A stretch of 64,000 bases of DNA. Origin: UBA1672 sp963977495. Lineage in GTDB: Bacteria; Pseudomonadota; Alphaproteobacteria; Micavibrionales; Micavibrionaceae. The notes below the pieces were generated by a model. The model was not told the origin of the DNA and ran no database searches. It saw only the letters and a program-made list of their open reading frames with translations. The DNA lies in the NCBI GenBank assembly GCA_963977495.1, contig CAXBOT010000001.1, positions 806,001-870,000 on the forward strand. The letters run 5' to 3'. Positions 1 to 10,300 of the stretch are shown here, in pieces; positions within the stretch are counted from its first letter, which is position 1, and every line of letters begins with the position of its first letter. Both the position numbers and the translations under genes were made by a program.

Positions 1-2
1 CG

Positions 3-164
3 TTTTTAGCGCCCATGCCCCATCGCGGCAAAACCAATGAGCCGGCCTATGTCGCGCAGACGGGGGCGTTCCTCGCCGATCTTTATGGGCTGGAGGTTGA
101 AGAGTTTGCCAAAATAACCACTGATAATTTCTTCCGATTGTTTAAAAAGGCGAAAACTATATGA
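3..164 (+). CDS. TatD family metal-dependent hydrolase, C-terminal end (partial)
   Basis: Only the last 53 codons are in the window. The translated tail contains LAPMPHRGKTNEPAYV, the conserved C-terminal signature of TatD/YcfH metal-dependent DNases, followed by the usual helix ending in NFFRLF. The stop codon overlaps the start codon of the next gene (ATGA at 161-164), so the two are translationally coupled. In alphaproteobacteria tatD is commonly followed by a metallo-beta-lactamase hydrolase gene, as seen here. The family is known for Mg-dependent nuclease activity in DNA repair or degradation; the exact substrate cannot be read from this fragment. Confidence 0.85.
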   Translation, partial: FLAPMPHRGKTNEPAYVAQTGAFLADLYGLEVEEFAKITTDNFFRLFKKAKTI

Positions 165-958
165 GCCTAAAACTCACAATACTTGGTTGCGGTAATTCTT
201 CGGGCGTTCCGTCCGTTGGAAATTATTGGGGAAATTGTGATCCGAAGGAGCCGAAAAACAGGCGCTTCAAATGCTCCCTCGCGGTACAATCAGAGGACAC
301 AACCATCGTCATTGATACAGGCGCGGATTTCCGAAGCCAAATCAATATGTTTAATATCCCCCAGCTTGACGGCGTATTTTACACGCACGAACATAGCGAC
401 CACTGCCACGGTATCGATGATTTAAGACCATTTTTCTTCAGAAACGGGCGCAATCCCATTCCTTGTTACGGGCGTGATAACACCCTTACCGATCTGGAAA
501 AGCGTTTTACTTACTTGTTCGAAGGCGGCAATCACGATTATTTCTACCCCGTCATCCTGCAGGCAAACAAATTCACCCCCGATCAATACACCAAGCCGCA
601 ACAATATCGCGATATCGAATATATCCCCTTTGAAATGGATCACGGCACATGCACATCTGTGGGCTATCGCTTTGGCGATATTTCCTATTGTGTGGATATG
701 AAACGCCTTGATCAAACGGCGCTGGACGTCATAAAGGGCTCTAAAATATGGATCGTTGACGGCGCGGCATATGACAATCCCAATAATGATGTTCACGCGA
801 ATTTAGAGTCTTTATACGCCTATAACGAATATATTCAGGCCGAGCAGGTCTATGTGTCGTGTTTGTCATCAATGATGGACTACCAAACGCTTTTAAATGA
901 TTTGCCAAAGGGCTTCCTGCCTGCTTATGATGGTCTGGTTCTTAAAAGCACAGGATAA
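161..958 (+). CDS. MBL-fold metallo-hydrolase (PhnP-like)
   Basis: 265 residues with the metallo-beta-lactamase fold. The metal-binding motif THEHSDH lies at residues 75-81 (H76, H78, D80, H81), and later histidine and aspartate ligands fit EMDHGT and YCVDMK. The N-terminus LTILGCGNSSGVPSVG and a pair of cysteines (C26, C38) match the PhnP/cyclic-phosphate phosphodiesterase branch rather than beta-lactamases or glyoxalase II. There is no phn cluster nearby, so a general phosphodiesterase role is more likely than phosphonate use. The start overlaps the tatD-type stop codon. Cytoplasmic; no signal peptide. Confidence 0.85.
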   Translation: MSLKLTILGCGNSSGVPSVGNYWGNCDPKEPKNRRFKCSLAVQSEDTTIVIDTGADFRSQINMFNIPQLDGVFYTHEHSDHCHGIDDLRPFFFRNGRNPIPCYGRDNTLTDLEKRFTYLFEGGNHDYFYPVILQANKFTPDQYTKPQQYRDIEYIPFEMDHGTCTSVGYRFGDISYCVDMKRLDQTALDVIKGSKIWIVDGAAYDNPNNDVHANLESLYAYNEYIQAEQVYVSCLSSMMDYQTLLNDLPKGFLPAYDGLVLKSTG

Positions 959-973
959 GCCAAAAGTTAAAGT

Positions 974-3900
974 ATGCTTGTAAAAAACGCCATCAAGCCA
1001 TTGATTTTAACAGCAATATTCACATCAATATTATGTGCGTATTTCTGGACAACCTCACGATATCCCGAATTATCTGCAAAAGCCGTCATTGGGAATAACT
1101 CACCTTTGGCGAATTTAGGGTTCGCCCCCATCATTAATGTGGATGAAAGCTTCACTTTTTGGCAAAAAGTTATGGCTGAAACACTCAATTGGATTGATAC
1201 CAATAAAAAGGGGATGAGCTTTGCCTTTTTCATGGGCGCTTGTTTCCTGACGTTTTTACCGCTTATTAGGCGCAAAACCTTTAAACGCGGCTTCAGCAAC
1301 AGCTTGTTCGGCATGGCCTTGGGCGCGCCTTTGGGTGTTTGCGTGAATTGCGCCGCCCCCATTGCGCGTGCGCTCCACGCGGCAGGCAGCAGCCTCCAAA
1401 CTTCCTTATCCGCTTTAATCGCCTCACCGACGCTTAATGTCGTGGTTCTGGTGATGGCATTTTCAATGTTTCCGCTCTATCTGGTGGCTATAAAACTCAT
1501 ACTCACATTATGTTTTATTCTCATTATCATTCCGCTGGCGTGCCATTTCCTGTTTAAGGAGGAGGGCGCGCGGCAAAACCAAAGCGACTATTGTGAAATT
1601 GAAACCGTTATCAATCAACGCTTAAACGACACACAAAACACATGGATAGGGGCGGCGTCATGGTTTGTGCGTACCTATATCAAGAATTTCTTCTATCTTT
1701 TGAAAATCGCCTTACCCTTTATGTTTTTGGCAGGTTTTCTGGGGGCATTATTCACGACGATTATGCCGTGGGAGGCCATCCAATCCCTTGATGACACAGA
1801 TTTATCCCCCCTGACCATCTTTGGCATAATGGCCGGATTATCGTTTTTCGGCGCGCTTCTACCTTCACCGATGGCCTTTGATATCATCTTATCTTCTGCC
1901 TTATTACAAGCCGGTGTACCCATACAATATGTCGCTGTCTTTTTGTTTACCCTCGGATCGTTCAGCATTTATGCCTTTTTTATCATCTGGCGTTCAGTTT
2001 CCCTGCGCGTGGCTTCATTCCTGTTTGTCACAGCCGCCCTGTTGGGAATGGTTGCAGGATTGCTCTGCATCTATTTCGAAAACATCGCCGTATCGCAAGC
2101 CTACGAAACCGCACAAACCATTGATAATGCGGAAATAAAAGACCCCGCAAGCACAATCATTATTGCCAATGAAGACAACCAGTTTGATCCCATCATCCCG
2201 CGCACCGATAAGGCCTATCATTTTGAAGAAATCGTCCCAATTCTCGCGCAAAACAAAAGAACGGCGCAGCCGCTGCCGATGGATGCCATTGAAAGCAAGC
2301 CTGATAATGTGACGGTAGAGCGCATTGCCAACAGCGCCCAATCCCTGAACATTGACGCAAAGCCGTTTTCATATCTTCAAGGCGATGTAATAGGGGTGGA
2401 GCAACCACATAGCGTATCTTACGTCACAGGCATTTCGGATTACGTCGCCAGAGGCACAATGTCTGTGGCCGTTGCCGATGTGCATAATGATGGCTGGCCT
2501 GATCTTTTGCTTATGGGCGATCACGAAATAACGCCGAACCTAATCCTATACGCCAATATCGACGGCAAACGGTTTATGCGCCAAGAGATCCCTCTACCCA
2601 AAGATACGCAAGAGGCGATATCCGTCGCACTGATCGACCTCAATGGCGATGGCTGGAAAGATATCGTCTTTTCAACCCACGGCGGAAAAAATTATATCAT
2701 TTACAATGAAAAGGGCGCCTTTACAGACCGTAATCTGACTATGTTGTCATCACATAGCGGCATGACGATGAGCATGTCCTTTGCCGATATTGATTTGGAT
2801 GGTGATTTGGATATTTTCTTTGGTAATTGGAGCGTCGGGCCGTCTTTCATCGACGCACCAAAATCAAAAAACATCATTTTAAAACAAGAGGATAATGGAG
2901 AATTCAAAGAATTCTCACTCCCCGGATTGAGCGGGGAAACGCTGACCAGTCTGTTCACTGATTTCAATCAAGACGGCTATCCTGACTTATATATTGGCAA
3001 TGATTATTTACGCGGCACACAGTCCGATTTGGTGTTATTTAACGATAAAAGCGGCAATTTTGTCATTCCCCCGCATGATGCCGTCAAAACACTTTTGGGT
3101 GGTCAAACTACGATGAGTATCGATAGCGGCGATATTGATAACGACCTAAAACCTGATTATTACATCGGGCAAATTGCCTATACGGGACAATATATGCACT
3201 CTATGTCGAAAATTGCGGATAAACAAATCCCGTATCAGGATTATTGCACACGCCCCGAAAACGCCGGAAATAAAGGGTGTAGCGCAGAAATGGCGCTCAA
3301 ATTATCCTTGGCCAAAGGCGCAAATTACATCAGCGATGCCTGCCAAGGGCTAGAGCACGATATTGATAAGGCCAAATGCCTGCGTCACCTGATGGGCTAT
3401 AAATATTTTTGCAGCACGCGGCGCATGTTTTCCAACGCGACCCATTTTAAGAACAAAGCCTCCACGCGCTATCAAAGCTTTTGTGACGGTATGGGCGCGG
3501 CCGCAGATCATGCGAAAAAATCCGCGGGCGATTACGACTTTAACGGTCATTTGAACGTGTCGAATGATTCGCTACATAACGTTTTATTACATAACACCGA
3601 AAACGGAGCAGGGGGCACGTCTTTATTCACTGACGAAGCCAACCAACGCGGCGTTGGATATGGTGCATGGACATGGAATGCACGCTTTGCCGATCTGGAT
3701 AATGATGGCTGGCAAGACCTTTATGTCGCCAACGGCTTCTCGCTGCCTATGACGTTATCGACAAACTTATACTATAGAAACGATGGTCACGGCGCGTTTC
3801 AGGACGAAACCACACCATACGGCTTTGAAAACTACACACCGACAAGCGCATTCAGCTTTGCCGATTTGGATAATGACGGTGATTTAGATCTGGTGAACGT

Positions 3901-4234
3901 GCCAAACGATGCCCCTATTCATTTTTACATAAACAATACGGATCGTTTATCTGTCGAATTTTCGTTGCGTGATTTGCAATCATCCAATACGGACGCTCTG
4001 GGCGCGCATATTACCATTGCGTACAAACTTGAAGGATCAGAGCAAACGTTACACCAATACAGCACCATCAAAGGCAGTGGCGGTTTTCGTTCCTTTAATC
4101 AACCAATCGCACATTTTGGCCTGAATAACGCACCAGAGATCACGCAAATTAAGATTCAGTGGCCTGATGGACAGATACAGACATTACAGGGTCATTTTAA
4201 ATCCGGTTATAAATATCTGATCACGCGCACGTAA
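974..4234 (+). CDS. Permease fused to FG-GAP/VCBS repeats and a UnbV (ASPIC) domain
   Basis: 1086 residues with two unlike halves. Residues 1-375 hold about eight hydrophobic segments and resemble the DUF318/ArsP-YraQ permease family, including the motif GVCVNC (C123, C126) followed by a Gly/Ala/Ser-rich helix. After a linker, residues 496-960 contain repeated Ca-binding FG-GAP/VCBS blades such as DVHNDGWPDL, DLNGDGWKDI, DIDLDGDLDI, DFNQDGYPDL, DLDNDGWQDL and DLDNDGDLDL. A cysteine-rich insert lies inside the propeller (about residues 757-845). The last 55 residues (GSGGFRS to QWPDGQIQTLQG) match the ASPIC/UnbV domain. The propeller is expected outside the inner membrane. It follows the hydrolase gene by 15 nt and is probably co-transcribed. 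Transported substrate unknown. Confidence 0.75.
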   Translation: MLVKNAIKPLILTAIFTSILCAYFWTTSRYPELSAKAVIGNNSPLANLGFAPIINVDESFTFWQKVMAETLNWIDTNKKGMSFAFFMGACFLTFLPLIRRKTFKRGFSNSLFGMALGAPLGVCVNCAAPIARALHAAGSSLQTSLSALIASPTLNVVVLVMAFSMFPLYLVAIKLILTLCFILIIIPLACHFLFKEEGARQNQSDYCEIETVINQRLNDTQNTWIGAASWFVRTYIKNFFYLLKIALPFMFLAGFLGALFTTIMPWEAIQSLDDTDLSPLTIFGIMAGLSFFGALLPSPMAFDIILSSALLQAGVPIQYVAVFLFTLGSFSIYAFFIIWRSVSLRVASFLFVTAALLGMVAGLLCIYFENIAVSQAYETAQTIDNAEIKDPASTIIIANEDNQFDPIIPRTDKAYHFEEIVPILAQNKRTAQPLPMDAIESKPDNVTVERIANSAQSLNIDAKPFSYLQGDVIGVEQPHSVSYVTGISDYVARGTMSVAVADVHNDGWPDLLLMGDHEITPNLILYANIDGKRFMRQEIPLPKDTQEAISVALIDLNGDGWKDIVFSTHGGKNYIIYNEKGAFTDRNLTMLSSHSGMTMSMSFADIDLDGDLDIFFGNWSVGPSFIDAPKSKNIILKQEDNGEFKEFSLPGLSGETLTSLFTDFNQDGYPDLYIGNDYLRGTQSDLVLFNDKSGNFVIPPHDAVKTLLGGQTTMSIDSGDIDNDLKPDYYIGQIAYTGQYMHSMSKIADKQIPYQDYCTRPENAGNKGCSAEMALKLSLAKGANYISDACQGLEHDIDKAKCLRHLMGYKYFCSTRRMFSNATHFKNKASTRYQSFCDGMGAAADHAKKSAGDYDFNGHLNVSNDSLHNVLLHNTENGAGGTSLFTDEANQRGVGYGAWTWNARFADLDNDGWQDLYVANGFSLPMTLSTNLYYRNDGHGAFQDETTPYGFENYTPTSAFSFADLDNDGDLDLVNVPNDAPIHFYINNTDRLSVEFSLRDLQSSNTDALGAHITIAYKLEGSEQTLHQYSTIKGSGGFRSFNQPIAHFGLNNAPEITQIKIQWPDGQIQTLQGHFKSGYKYLITRT

Positions 4235-4534
4235 AAACATGTATAGGCTCTATATAGCTGCGTAACCACAAGCATCGTCAGGCCGCGCAAATTAAAAAAA
4301 TCACGTACAATGACACGCAGAGCGACGAGAGCGCATCTCTATAAACGTTAATAAGTCGGCTTTGATAATCGTTAACGTCATGTGCCTATATATATCCATA
4401 TAAAAGCCCCCTGCTTTAGATATAATATATTATTTTCCATAATATACATTATCACACATTAGTGTGTATTAAATAGGCCCCTAATGTGAGCTAATGATAC
4501 ATAAATAAAAAACCTAAGGTTAATACAAAAGTTG
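4235..4534. other. AT-rich intergenic region, no gene seen
   Basis: 300 bases between the permease fusion and the convergent kinase-like gene. It is A+T-rich towards the right and holds a small perfect palindrome, ACACA-TTAG-TGTGT, at 4454-4467, plus one copy of a 12-base motif (4481-4492) that recurs inverted beyond the next gene. No ORF with a ribosome-binding site and no clear terminator was found. Confidence 0.5.
4481..4492 (+). repeat. Left copy of a 12-bp inverted repeat flanking the kinase-like gene
   Basis: CTAATGTGAGCT. The exact reverse complement, AGCTCACATTAG, is at 6739-6750, on the other side of the kinase-like gene. The two copies enclose about 2.27 kb. A related palindrome lies at 4454-4467. 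A 12-base match of this kind can arise by chance, so this is only suggestive. Confidence 0.3.
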
Positions 4535-6613
4535 TCACGGGTTCACTTTTAGAACTGCAGAACCGGTATTTTCTCCATACAAATTTGGCCCCTGACTATC
4601 GTAAAGACCTGCTTCCTGATTATCCCTAAAGATAACGGGGTGATCGTTAAGCCCTTCAAATTTCGAAGCAGGCAAATATATCGACCAAGGAAATGAAACG
4701 TTCATATCTACATCCAATTTATAATCAAGAGGTAAACCGACACTTAGTGGTGCTATCGTGTTTTGAAAATTTTGCCAATCTAGAGGGCCTGCAGGATTAT
4801 TGATTGTTGGCTCAGTAAAATTATGTACTGCCCCCCCTGTCATGTTTAGGGCTCTATCCATTTCCTCTCGGCTTGGCCCAACGTATCCAGCACTATGATT
4901 AGTCTGCTCAAGCCCCTCAACAGGTTCCCCTCCAAACGTATTCCTGAGATATTCACGCAGAACTTCTGGCTTCTCTCTAAGGTCATTTTTTGCACTGATC
5001 AGTTCATAGCGCGGATTTGGTTCTCGAGAAATGATTGGATCATCATACAGAGGCTGAATATGAGCATCCAATTTCTGTTGAGCGTAAGATAATTGCGATA
5101 TTAAAGGATGCAATTCATCGCGTTGATGTGGCGCCGTTTGCGTTGCCATATCAATTAAAATATCTTCTGGCATCAGAGATAATAATTTATTACCCGCATA
5201 TTCATTACTCAATACTCTAGCAAATTCAGTGCGATGTGCATTTTCAGCAATATTAAGATCAAGTACAGCCTTGTCCTTTTCTGCTTGTGTCGGTGGCGTT
5301 GGTTCATTAATCGGCCCTAACCTACTCCCACCCCAGATGGTTCGCTGTGTATAATCAACCTGCACTTGCGCCGTGTTTAAGGCCTGAGCAGTACGCCACA
5401 AACTGTGTAATGCAGGGTCTACATCCGCTATTTTATCAGGCATAATATCTACAGCACTCTGCGCAAATTGTGCACCTAAAGATTTCTCATCAAACATGCT
5501 CATTCCTAGAGCTTCATGTACTTCAGGTTTAAGATTATGCCTGATCGAAAACTCTGCAAATTCTTCCTTCGCATAATTCTCAAGAAGTGGTGTTGTAAGA
5601 ATAAATGCGGGGCCTTGAGAAACAACGTTTTCTGCTAATAGCTTATGTTCTATGTCTTTATTTAATTCAATATATTCATCATAGGCTTCTTGCGTCATTA
5701 GCCCCTGCTCTAAAAGGTTTTTAGCAAGGTCGCGTTGAGCTTCATGCGTGTGCGTAATCGCATATAAAACGCCAGCCCCCACTGCGACGCCACCAACCAA
5801 AGTCATTTTGGCGCCTTTGCTTAAACTCTTTGTTGCAGTTAAAGCCTCGCGTAGTGTTCTTACACCTTTGTAAGCATCGCGAATTTCTGTAAGCGCACTC
5901 ACCTTCTTTGCAGCTTGCAAAGCTTCCGCCGATTGCGCTGCCTCTTGCGCAACTTTAGCGTCATATCTACCTATCATCCCAGCTAGCTTTTCATCGCTTA
6001 GCAGATTTTCCAACTGCTTTGCATCAGGCAAAATATCGTCAGCAGGTATATCCTTAGGCCCCCCCCAATCATAAATATTAAAAACTGCACGGCCTTCACT
6101 CTCACTAATAATAATATTACCGGCACTTAAATCTTTATGCGTTATCTTTAATTTATTCATTTCTTCAACACCAGCACGCAGACCATTCCAATCAGGAGAC
6201 ATGTTCTCCAAATCTTTCAGGGTGACTGTTGATGATCCTAGTCGAGGATCTATTATTGACTGTAAATCTGGTCCATTAGCTTTCTCCATAACGAGAGCAT
6301 GGCCATTTTTGAGATGTTCACGTGAAATAGGCGTTGATATAGGTGAGTCTTTATTCAACGCGTCCGAAAGATCCTGAATAGCTTTATCCGACAATTCTGA
6401 AACATCAAAATCGTCTGAAATAACCCTGGGAATATTAACAGCACTGTTGGAGGCCTTACGTATTTCATAAGCGTGATCGCTAGCCTTTTGAGCCATATGG
6501 GCTTCTTGAGGTTCTACATTGAATTTTATAATTACTTCTTCACCAGTAACCGAATTTTTGAATGTATGAACAGGATGCCCTTCGCTTTTAACGTATTCAT
6601 ATTCTTCTGGCAT
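4535..6613 (-). CDS. Kinase-like protein with a long helical C-terminal region
   Basis: 692 residues. The N-terminal 200 carry the landmarks of a compact eukaryotic-like/RIO-type kinase: VIIKF with K30 as the likely ATP lysine, E50 as the likely helix-C glutamate, a hinge-like LVMEKANGPDL, the catalytic loop HKDLSAGN (H159, D161, N166), and IYDWGG (D182) where DFG is normal. No clear glycine-rich loop is visible, so it is a minimal or divergent kinase. A hydrophobic stretch at 270-286 (TLVGGVAVGAGVLYAI) could be a membrane segment. The remaining 400 residues are polar, with no domain I recognise. Roles as a signalling kinase, antibiotic-phosphotransferase relative or secreted effector remain open. 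It stands alone on its strand. Confidence 0.6.
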   Translation of the reverse strand: MPEEYEYVKSEGHPVHTFKNSVTGEEVIIKFNVEPQEAHMAQKASDHAYEIRKASNSAVNIPRVISDDFDVSELSDKAIQDLSDALNKDSPISTPISREHLKNGHALVMEKANGPDLQSIIDPRLGSSTVTLKDLENMSPDWNGLRAGVEEMNKLKITHKDLSAGNIIISESEGRAVFNIYDWGGPKDIPADDILPDAKQLENLLSDEKLAGMIGRYDAKVAQEAAQSAEALQAAKKVSALTEIRDAYKGVRTLREALTATKSLSKGAKMTLVGGVAVGAGVLYAITHTHEAQRDLAKNLLEQGLMTQEAYDEYIELNKDIEHKLLAENVVSQGPAFILTTPLLENYAKEEFAEFSIRHNLKPEVHEALGMSMFDEKSLGAQFAQSAVDIMPDKIADVDPALHSLWRTAQALNTAQVQVDYTQRTIWGGSRLGPINEPTPPTQAEKDKAVLDLNIAENAHRTEFARVLSNEYAGNKLLSLMPEDILIDMATQTAPHQRDELHPLISQLSYAQQKLDAHIQPLYDDPIISREPNPRYELISAKNDLREKPEVLREYLRNTFGGEPVEGLEQTNHSAGYVGPSREEMDRALNMTGGAVHNFTEPTINNPAGPLDWQNFQNTIAPLSVGLPLDYKLDVDMNVSFPWSIYLPASKFEGLNDHPVIFRDNQEAGLYDSQGPNLYGENTGSAVLKVNP

Positions 6614-6738
6614 TGTTCAAATCTCTTCTTATCTTTATTATTTAGTATGCTTCAAAATAATACTTAACAGGAGCTTTTTGCAACATATTGCTCACCGCGC
6701 CTCATTATACAAAATACTATAGTAACCCTTGAAACGGA

Positions 6739-6750
6739 AGCTCACATTAG
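6739..6750 (-). repeat. Right copy of the 12-bp inverted repeat
   Basis: AGCTCACATTAG, the exact reverse complement of 4481-4492. It lies about 125 bases upstream of the kinase-like gene start, in a 202-base intergenic stretch where no other feature was recognised. Confidence 0.3.
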
Positions 6751-6815
6751 TAACTTCAAGCGTAACATGCTTCAGACTATCGTCACTTTTGCGATGCCGC
6801 CCCCGAAACCTATAA

Positions 6816-7250
6816 TCAATTAAAAATCATATTACATTTTTTCGTAGCGCTGTTTTTATAAAGATTTAAGTCTTCAAATTCAGCGCTGTCACGCGCAATA
6901 ATTCTCCCGAAAATGAAAATATTCTGCGCATCCCAAGCCGTGGAGCAATTAGCCCCCACCTGAAACGTCTTTGCATCCGCAGCAATAAGGCGCACTGCCA
7001 TGTTATTCGCATTGGGCATAGGCTTATAATAAACATAGTTTTTATCTTTGGCATATTCATGGCTCAGTTCTTGAAATGACCCGTTATCACATCCTTGGAT
7101 TACCTTTTCATCCGTATTATAGGGCAGTATCGAAATACTGCCGCCCATCCATTCGCCGCAATTTCTATCACCATTACGTGCATACACCGCCCCAGCATAG
7201 AACAACATTACGAGCATTATTGGCACTGTCATGATTTTCAATTTATTCAT
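6816..7250 (-). CDS. Exported DKNYY-type protein
   Basis: 144 residues. The first 24 form a signal peptide (Lys-rich start, hydrophobic core, AVYA end), so the product should be periplasmic. The mature part contains YAKDKNYVYYKPMPNAN, the hallmark of the DKNYY repeat family (one repeat), with nearby AADAKTFQV, also typical. Three cysteines (in RNCGEW, QGCDNG and NCSTAW) and a C-terminal KKCNMIF could pair as disulfides. DKNYY proteins have no established biochemical role. The gene is transcribed away from the kinase-like gene's start and lies downstream of the mechanosensitive channel gene on the same strand. Confidence 0.6.
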   Translation of the reverse strand: MNKLKIMTVPIMLVMLFYAGAVYARNGDRNCGEWMGGSISILPYNTDEKVIQGCDNGSFQELSHEYAKDKNYVYYKPMPNANNMAVRLIAADAKTFQVGANCSTAWDAQNIFIFGRIIARDSAEFEDLNLYKNSATKKCNMIFN

Positions 7251-7332
7251 AGATACGCTCCTTCACAGCGCCATATTTATGGACCCCTTACAAAGGGTAT
7301 CATCACAAAACACTATATAGGAAATTGATACG

Positions 7333-10300
7333 CTATTTAATCTTCTTCAAATATTCTTCCGGCATTGTTTTGAGATGAAGATCACGCTGTGGGAACGGGA
7401 TTTCAATACCATGCTCGGCAAGCTTCTGGCTTATGGCGTTGTTAAGCGCATGGGTCACAGGAAGGCGCTGCGCCGTGGAGGGTACAAACGCCCTCACCTC
7501 AAAATTAAGCGCGCTATCGCCAAAGCCTGTGAAGAATACGCTTGGAGGCGGTTCGGTCAGGACATTTTCGGTCTCCAACAGAATGTCACTCAAAATCTTA
7601 TGAACAAGAACTGTATCCGACCCATAAGCCACACCAATAGGAAGCAAAAGACGCGTAATTGGGTTATTGAGGGTCCAGTTGGAAACGTTCTCGGTAATAA
7701 TGGATTTATTCGGCAACATAATTTCCCGATTATCCCAATCTGTAATCGTCGTTGCACGAATTTGTATCCGCGTCACTGTTCCGCTTGCCGAACCGATTGT
7801 GACAGTATCACCAATGCGAATTGGCCTTTCAAACAGAATGATCAAACCGGAAATAAAGTTGGCAACAATTTCCTGTAAACCAAATCCCAAACCAACCCCC
7901 AGAGCAGCGACAATCCACTGTAACTTCGACCAATCAATACCGATTTGATGTGAGAAGAAAAGCACGCCAAACGCAAACACCATATAGCCCGTGATGGTTG
8001 TCATGGCAAAGCGTGTTCCCGCGTTGTTTGACAGACGTTGGAACAAGCTGGCGGCAAACCCACCGCGCATATTACGCGCGATATGAATAGTCACGGCAAA
8101 AACGCCAAGGCCGAATATAAGATTCCAAAGCGTTACAACAGATAAGACTTCACCGGTTTCAGGATTGACCGCGCGCTGCCACAATACAATTTCGTCAACA
8201 ATGCCAAGCGCAGGCACAAGCGGGCTCCACAATGTCCAAAGACCATAAGCAAACAGAGTCATAGAAATGCCAAACAATACAGTTCGGGATTGATCAATCA
8301 TTTCATCAAGATCGGGGCCGTGATCGATTTCAATATTCGGCACAGCATCCCCGCTTGCCTCGGCGGTTTGAATCTCGGCGCGTTTTGTCTCGGCCTCTTC
8401 ACGTCTGGCCAATGCCTGTTTGAGTGCAAGGCGGCGGTGTGAAACAAGCATGTGACGCATCGCAAGCCCATAGAGAACAGCGCATAAAACAAAAAGCAAA
8501 CCCGTCATAAAGTTTTTCGATTGAATTTCCACGGCGGTATCGAAATATCCAAAAATCGGCGTTATACCCGTCAAAATTGGTAAAGCAACAACAAGAGGAA
8601 ACGTTATTTTTGTAATCCATCCATATTTTTTCTTTTTAGGGCTCTTTTTATTTTTTGAGACGGCTCTGGGATGAAAAACGCGATAGGCAAACACGCCCAT
8701 ACCCAGTGAGGCAATAACAAAAGCAACAAACCCAATACCATTTTCAACATTGATGTTGCCGCTGGACATAGCCAGTGTAAAGAAGAAGGTGGTTATGCTT
8801 TGAACAATGAAAAACCAGTTCAGATTCTTGCGAAGAATGTTGCGACCTTCGTTACTCCAGCCATAATGCGCGTCAAACAATCCCTTTTTGCGGCACATAA
8901 CGCGCGGCACAAGAAGAAAGAACATCACAGAGGAAAGCGCGGTGAGCGCCGTTGACAGTAATTCAGGGAAGCTATTCGGCCCCTCAGAGGCTGCCCCCAG
9001 AAGGGTTGCGAAACCAAAGACAAGCAACGGCCACGGTAACGCCAACAAAATTGAAAGCAATAACGCGCGCGGGGTCAGGCTGAATGTATCTGTGCCGACT
9101 TTTCCGACTTTAGAGGCAAGATATTCAAGGCGTTTTTTAAAAAACGTCCGCGAACCAATAAGCAGCCCGAATGAGAGAATAAAAAACAGACCTATACCGA
9201 CAGACGACAAAAACGAGCCGTAAATAACGTTGGCCACTTGCTTCCATTTCTCAGGATCAACCAACCACACCACACCGGGCACAATTTGTGTAGACCATTT
9301 CAGGCTCAACGGATCACTGTTCGGAAGCCAGACCAAACGCCGATCAATCAAAGAGGACAGCGACGTTGTTTTACCAAGAAGCTCTTGCCGCAATGTCAGA
9401 ACTTCAATGAGCAAGTTACCGTAAGCTTCACTTGTTTCAATAAGGGAGCTTAATATGTTTTCACGAAAAGCATCTGTGGCTTCACTTGTGTTGGCCGCTT
9501 CTGCGCTTTTACGGATTTGCTCGCGCCATAAAATCTGATTGAGCTGATTGCTGATCTGCGCTTTTCGCACTCTGTCTATGCGCTGCATAATTGCGGATGC
9601 TTTTGGTAAGTCAGCACGAAGCCCGCGCAAAATTTGCCCAAGTTCATCACTGAGCGCACCCGTATCGAGGATTTGCACGACAGTGCGTTCATCCGCCTCT
9701 ATTTTTTTAATCGATTGGATTAATCCTCGTTGGTTTTCCTGTGTCTGACTTTTGGCAGAAGAAAGCGTATCAAGGGCTTGCGCTAAAACCAGATCAACTT
9801 GCGCCATTTCTTGCATTTCAAGCGGCGCATCCTTAGCTTGAGCCAAGCGTAATTGCGCTTCGGTTACAAAATCATTGGCCTCCCCTCTCAACGTCTCACT
9901 CATCTTGCTCTGGATTGCTTCAAGATAAAGCTCGTTCAATGATATTTTAGCTTTAGCCAGCTCTATACGCGCCGTGGAAATAGATTGTCGGGTCGTTACG
10001 GTTTTGAGCTCTCGCTCCAATGCATCAATACGAACAGCGAGTTTGTCTTGCGTGCTTTTTTCAAGAGCGCGCCGCGCGACCTCCAGCTTGGATAATGTTT
10101 GATCGTCGAATATGGGGGCGTTGCTTTCGGCGTCATTCAACTGCTTGCGCACAGTACTCAGCTCTTTGGAAATCTCATCAGGGCGGCGTCTGAGCGCATC
10201 TAGTTTTGCTTCTGATGCACTAAGCTCTGCACGTAAGGCGGAATTTTTAGACTGCAAGATCGGCCCTTGGTTCCTTATCTCGGCTGCGGACATGCCGGAA

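Noticed and set aside
3350..3550. Antisense ORF inside the permease-UnbV gene
   Set aside because: A shadow of the strong plus-strand gene; no ribosome site and no family likeness.
7375..7878. Plus-strand ORF opposite the mechanosensitive channel gene
   Set aside because: Runs antisense to the conserved MscS pore and beta domain; no support.
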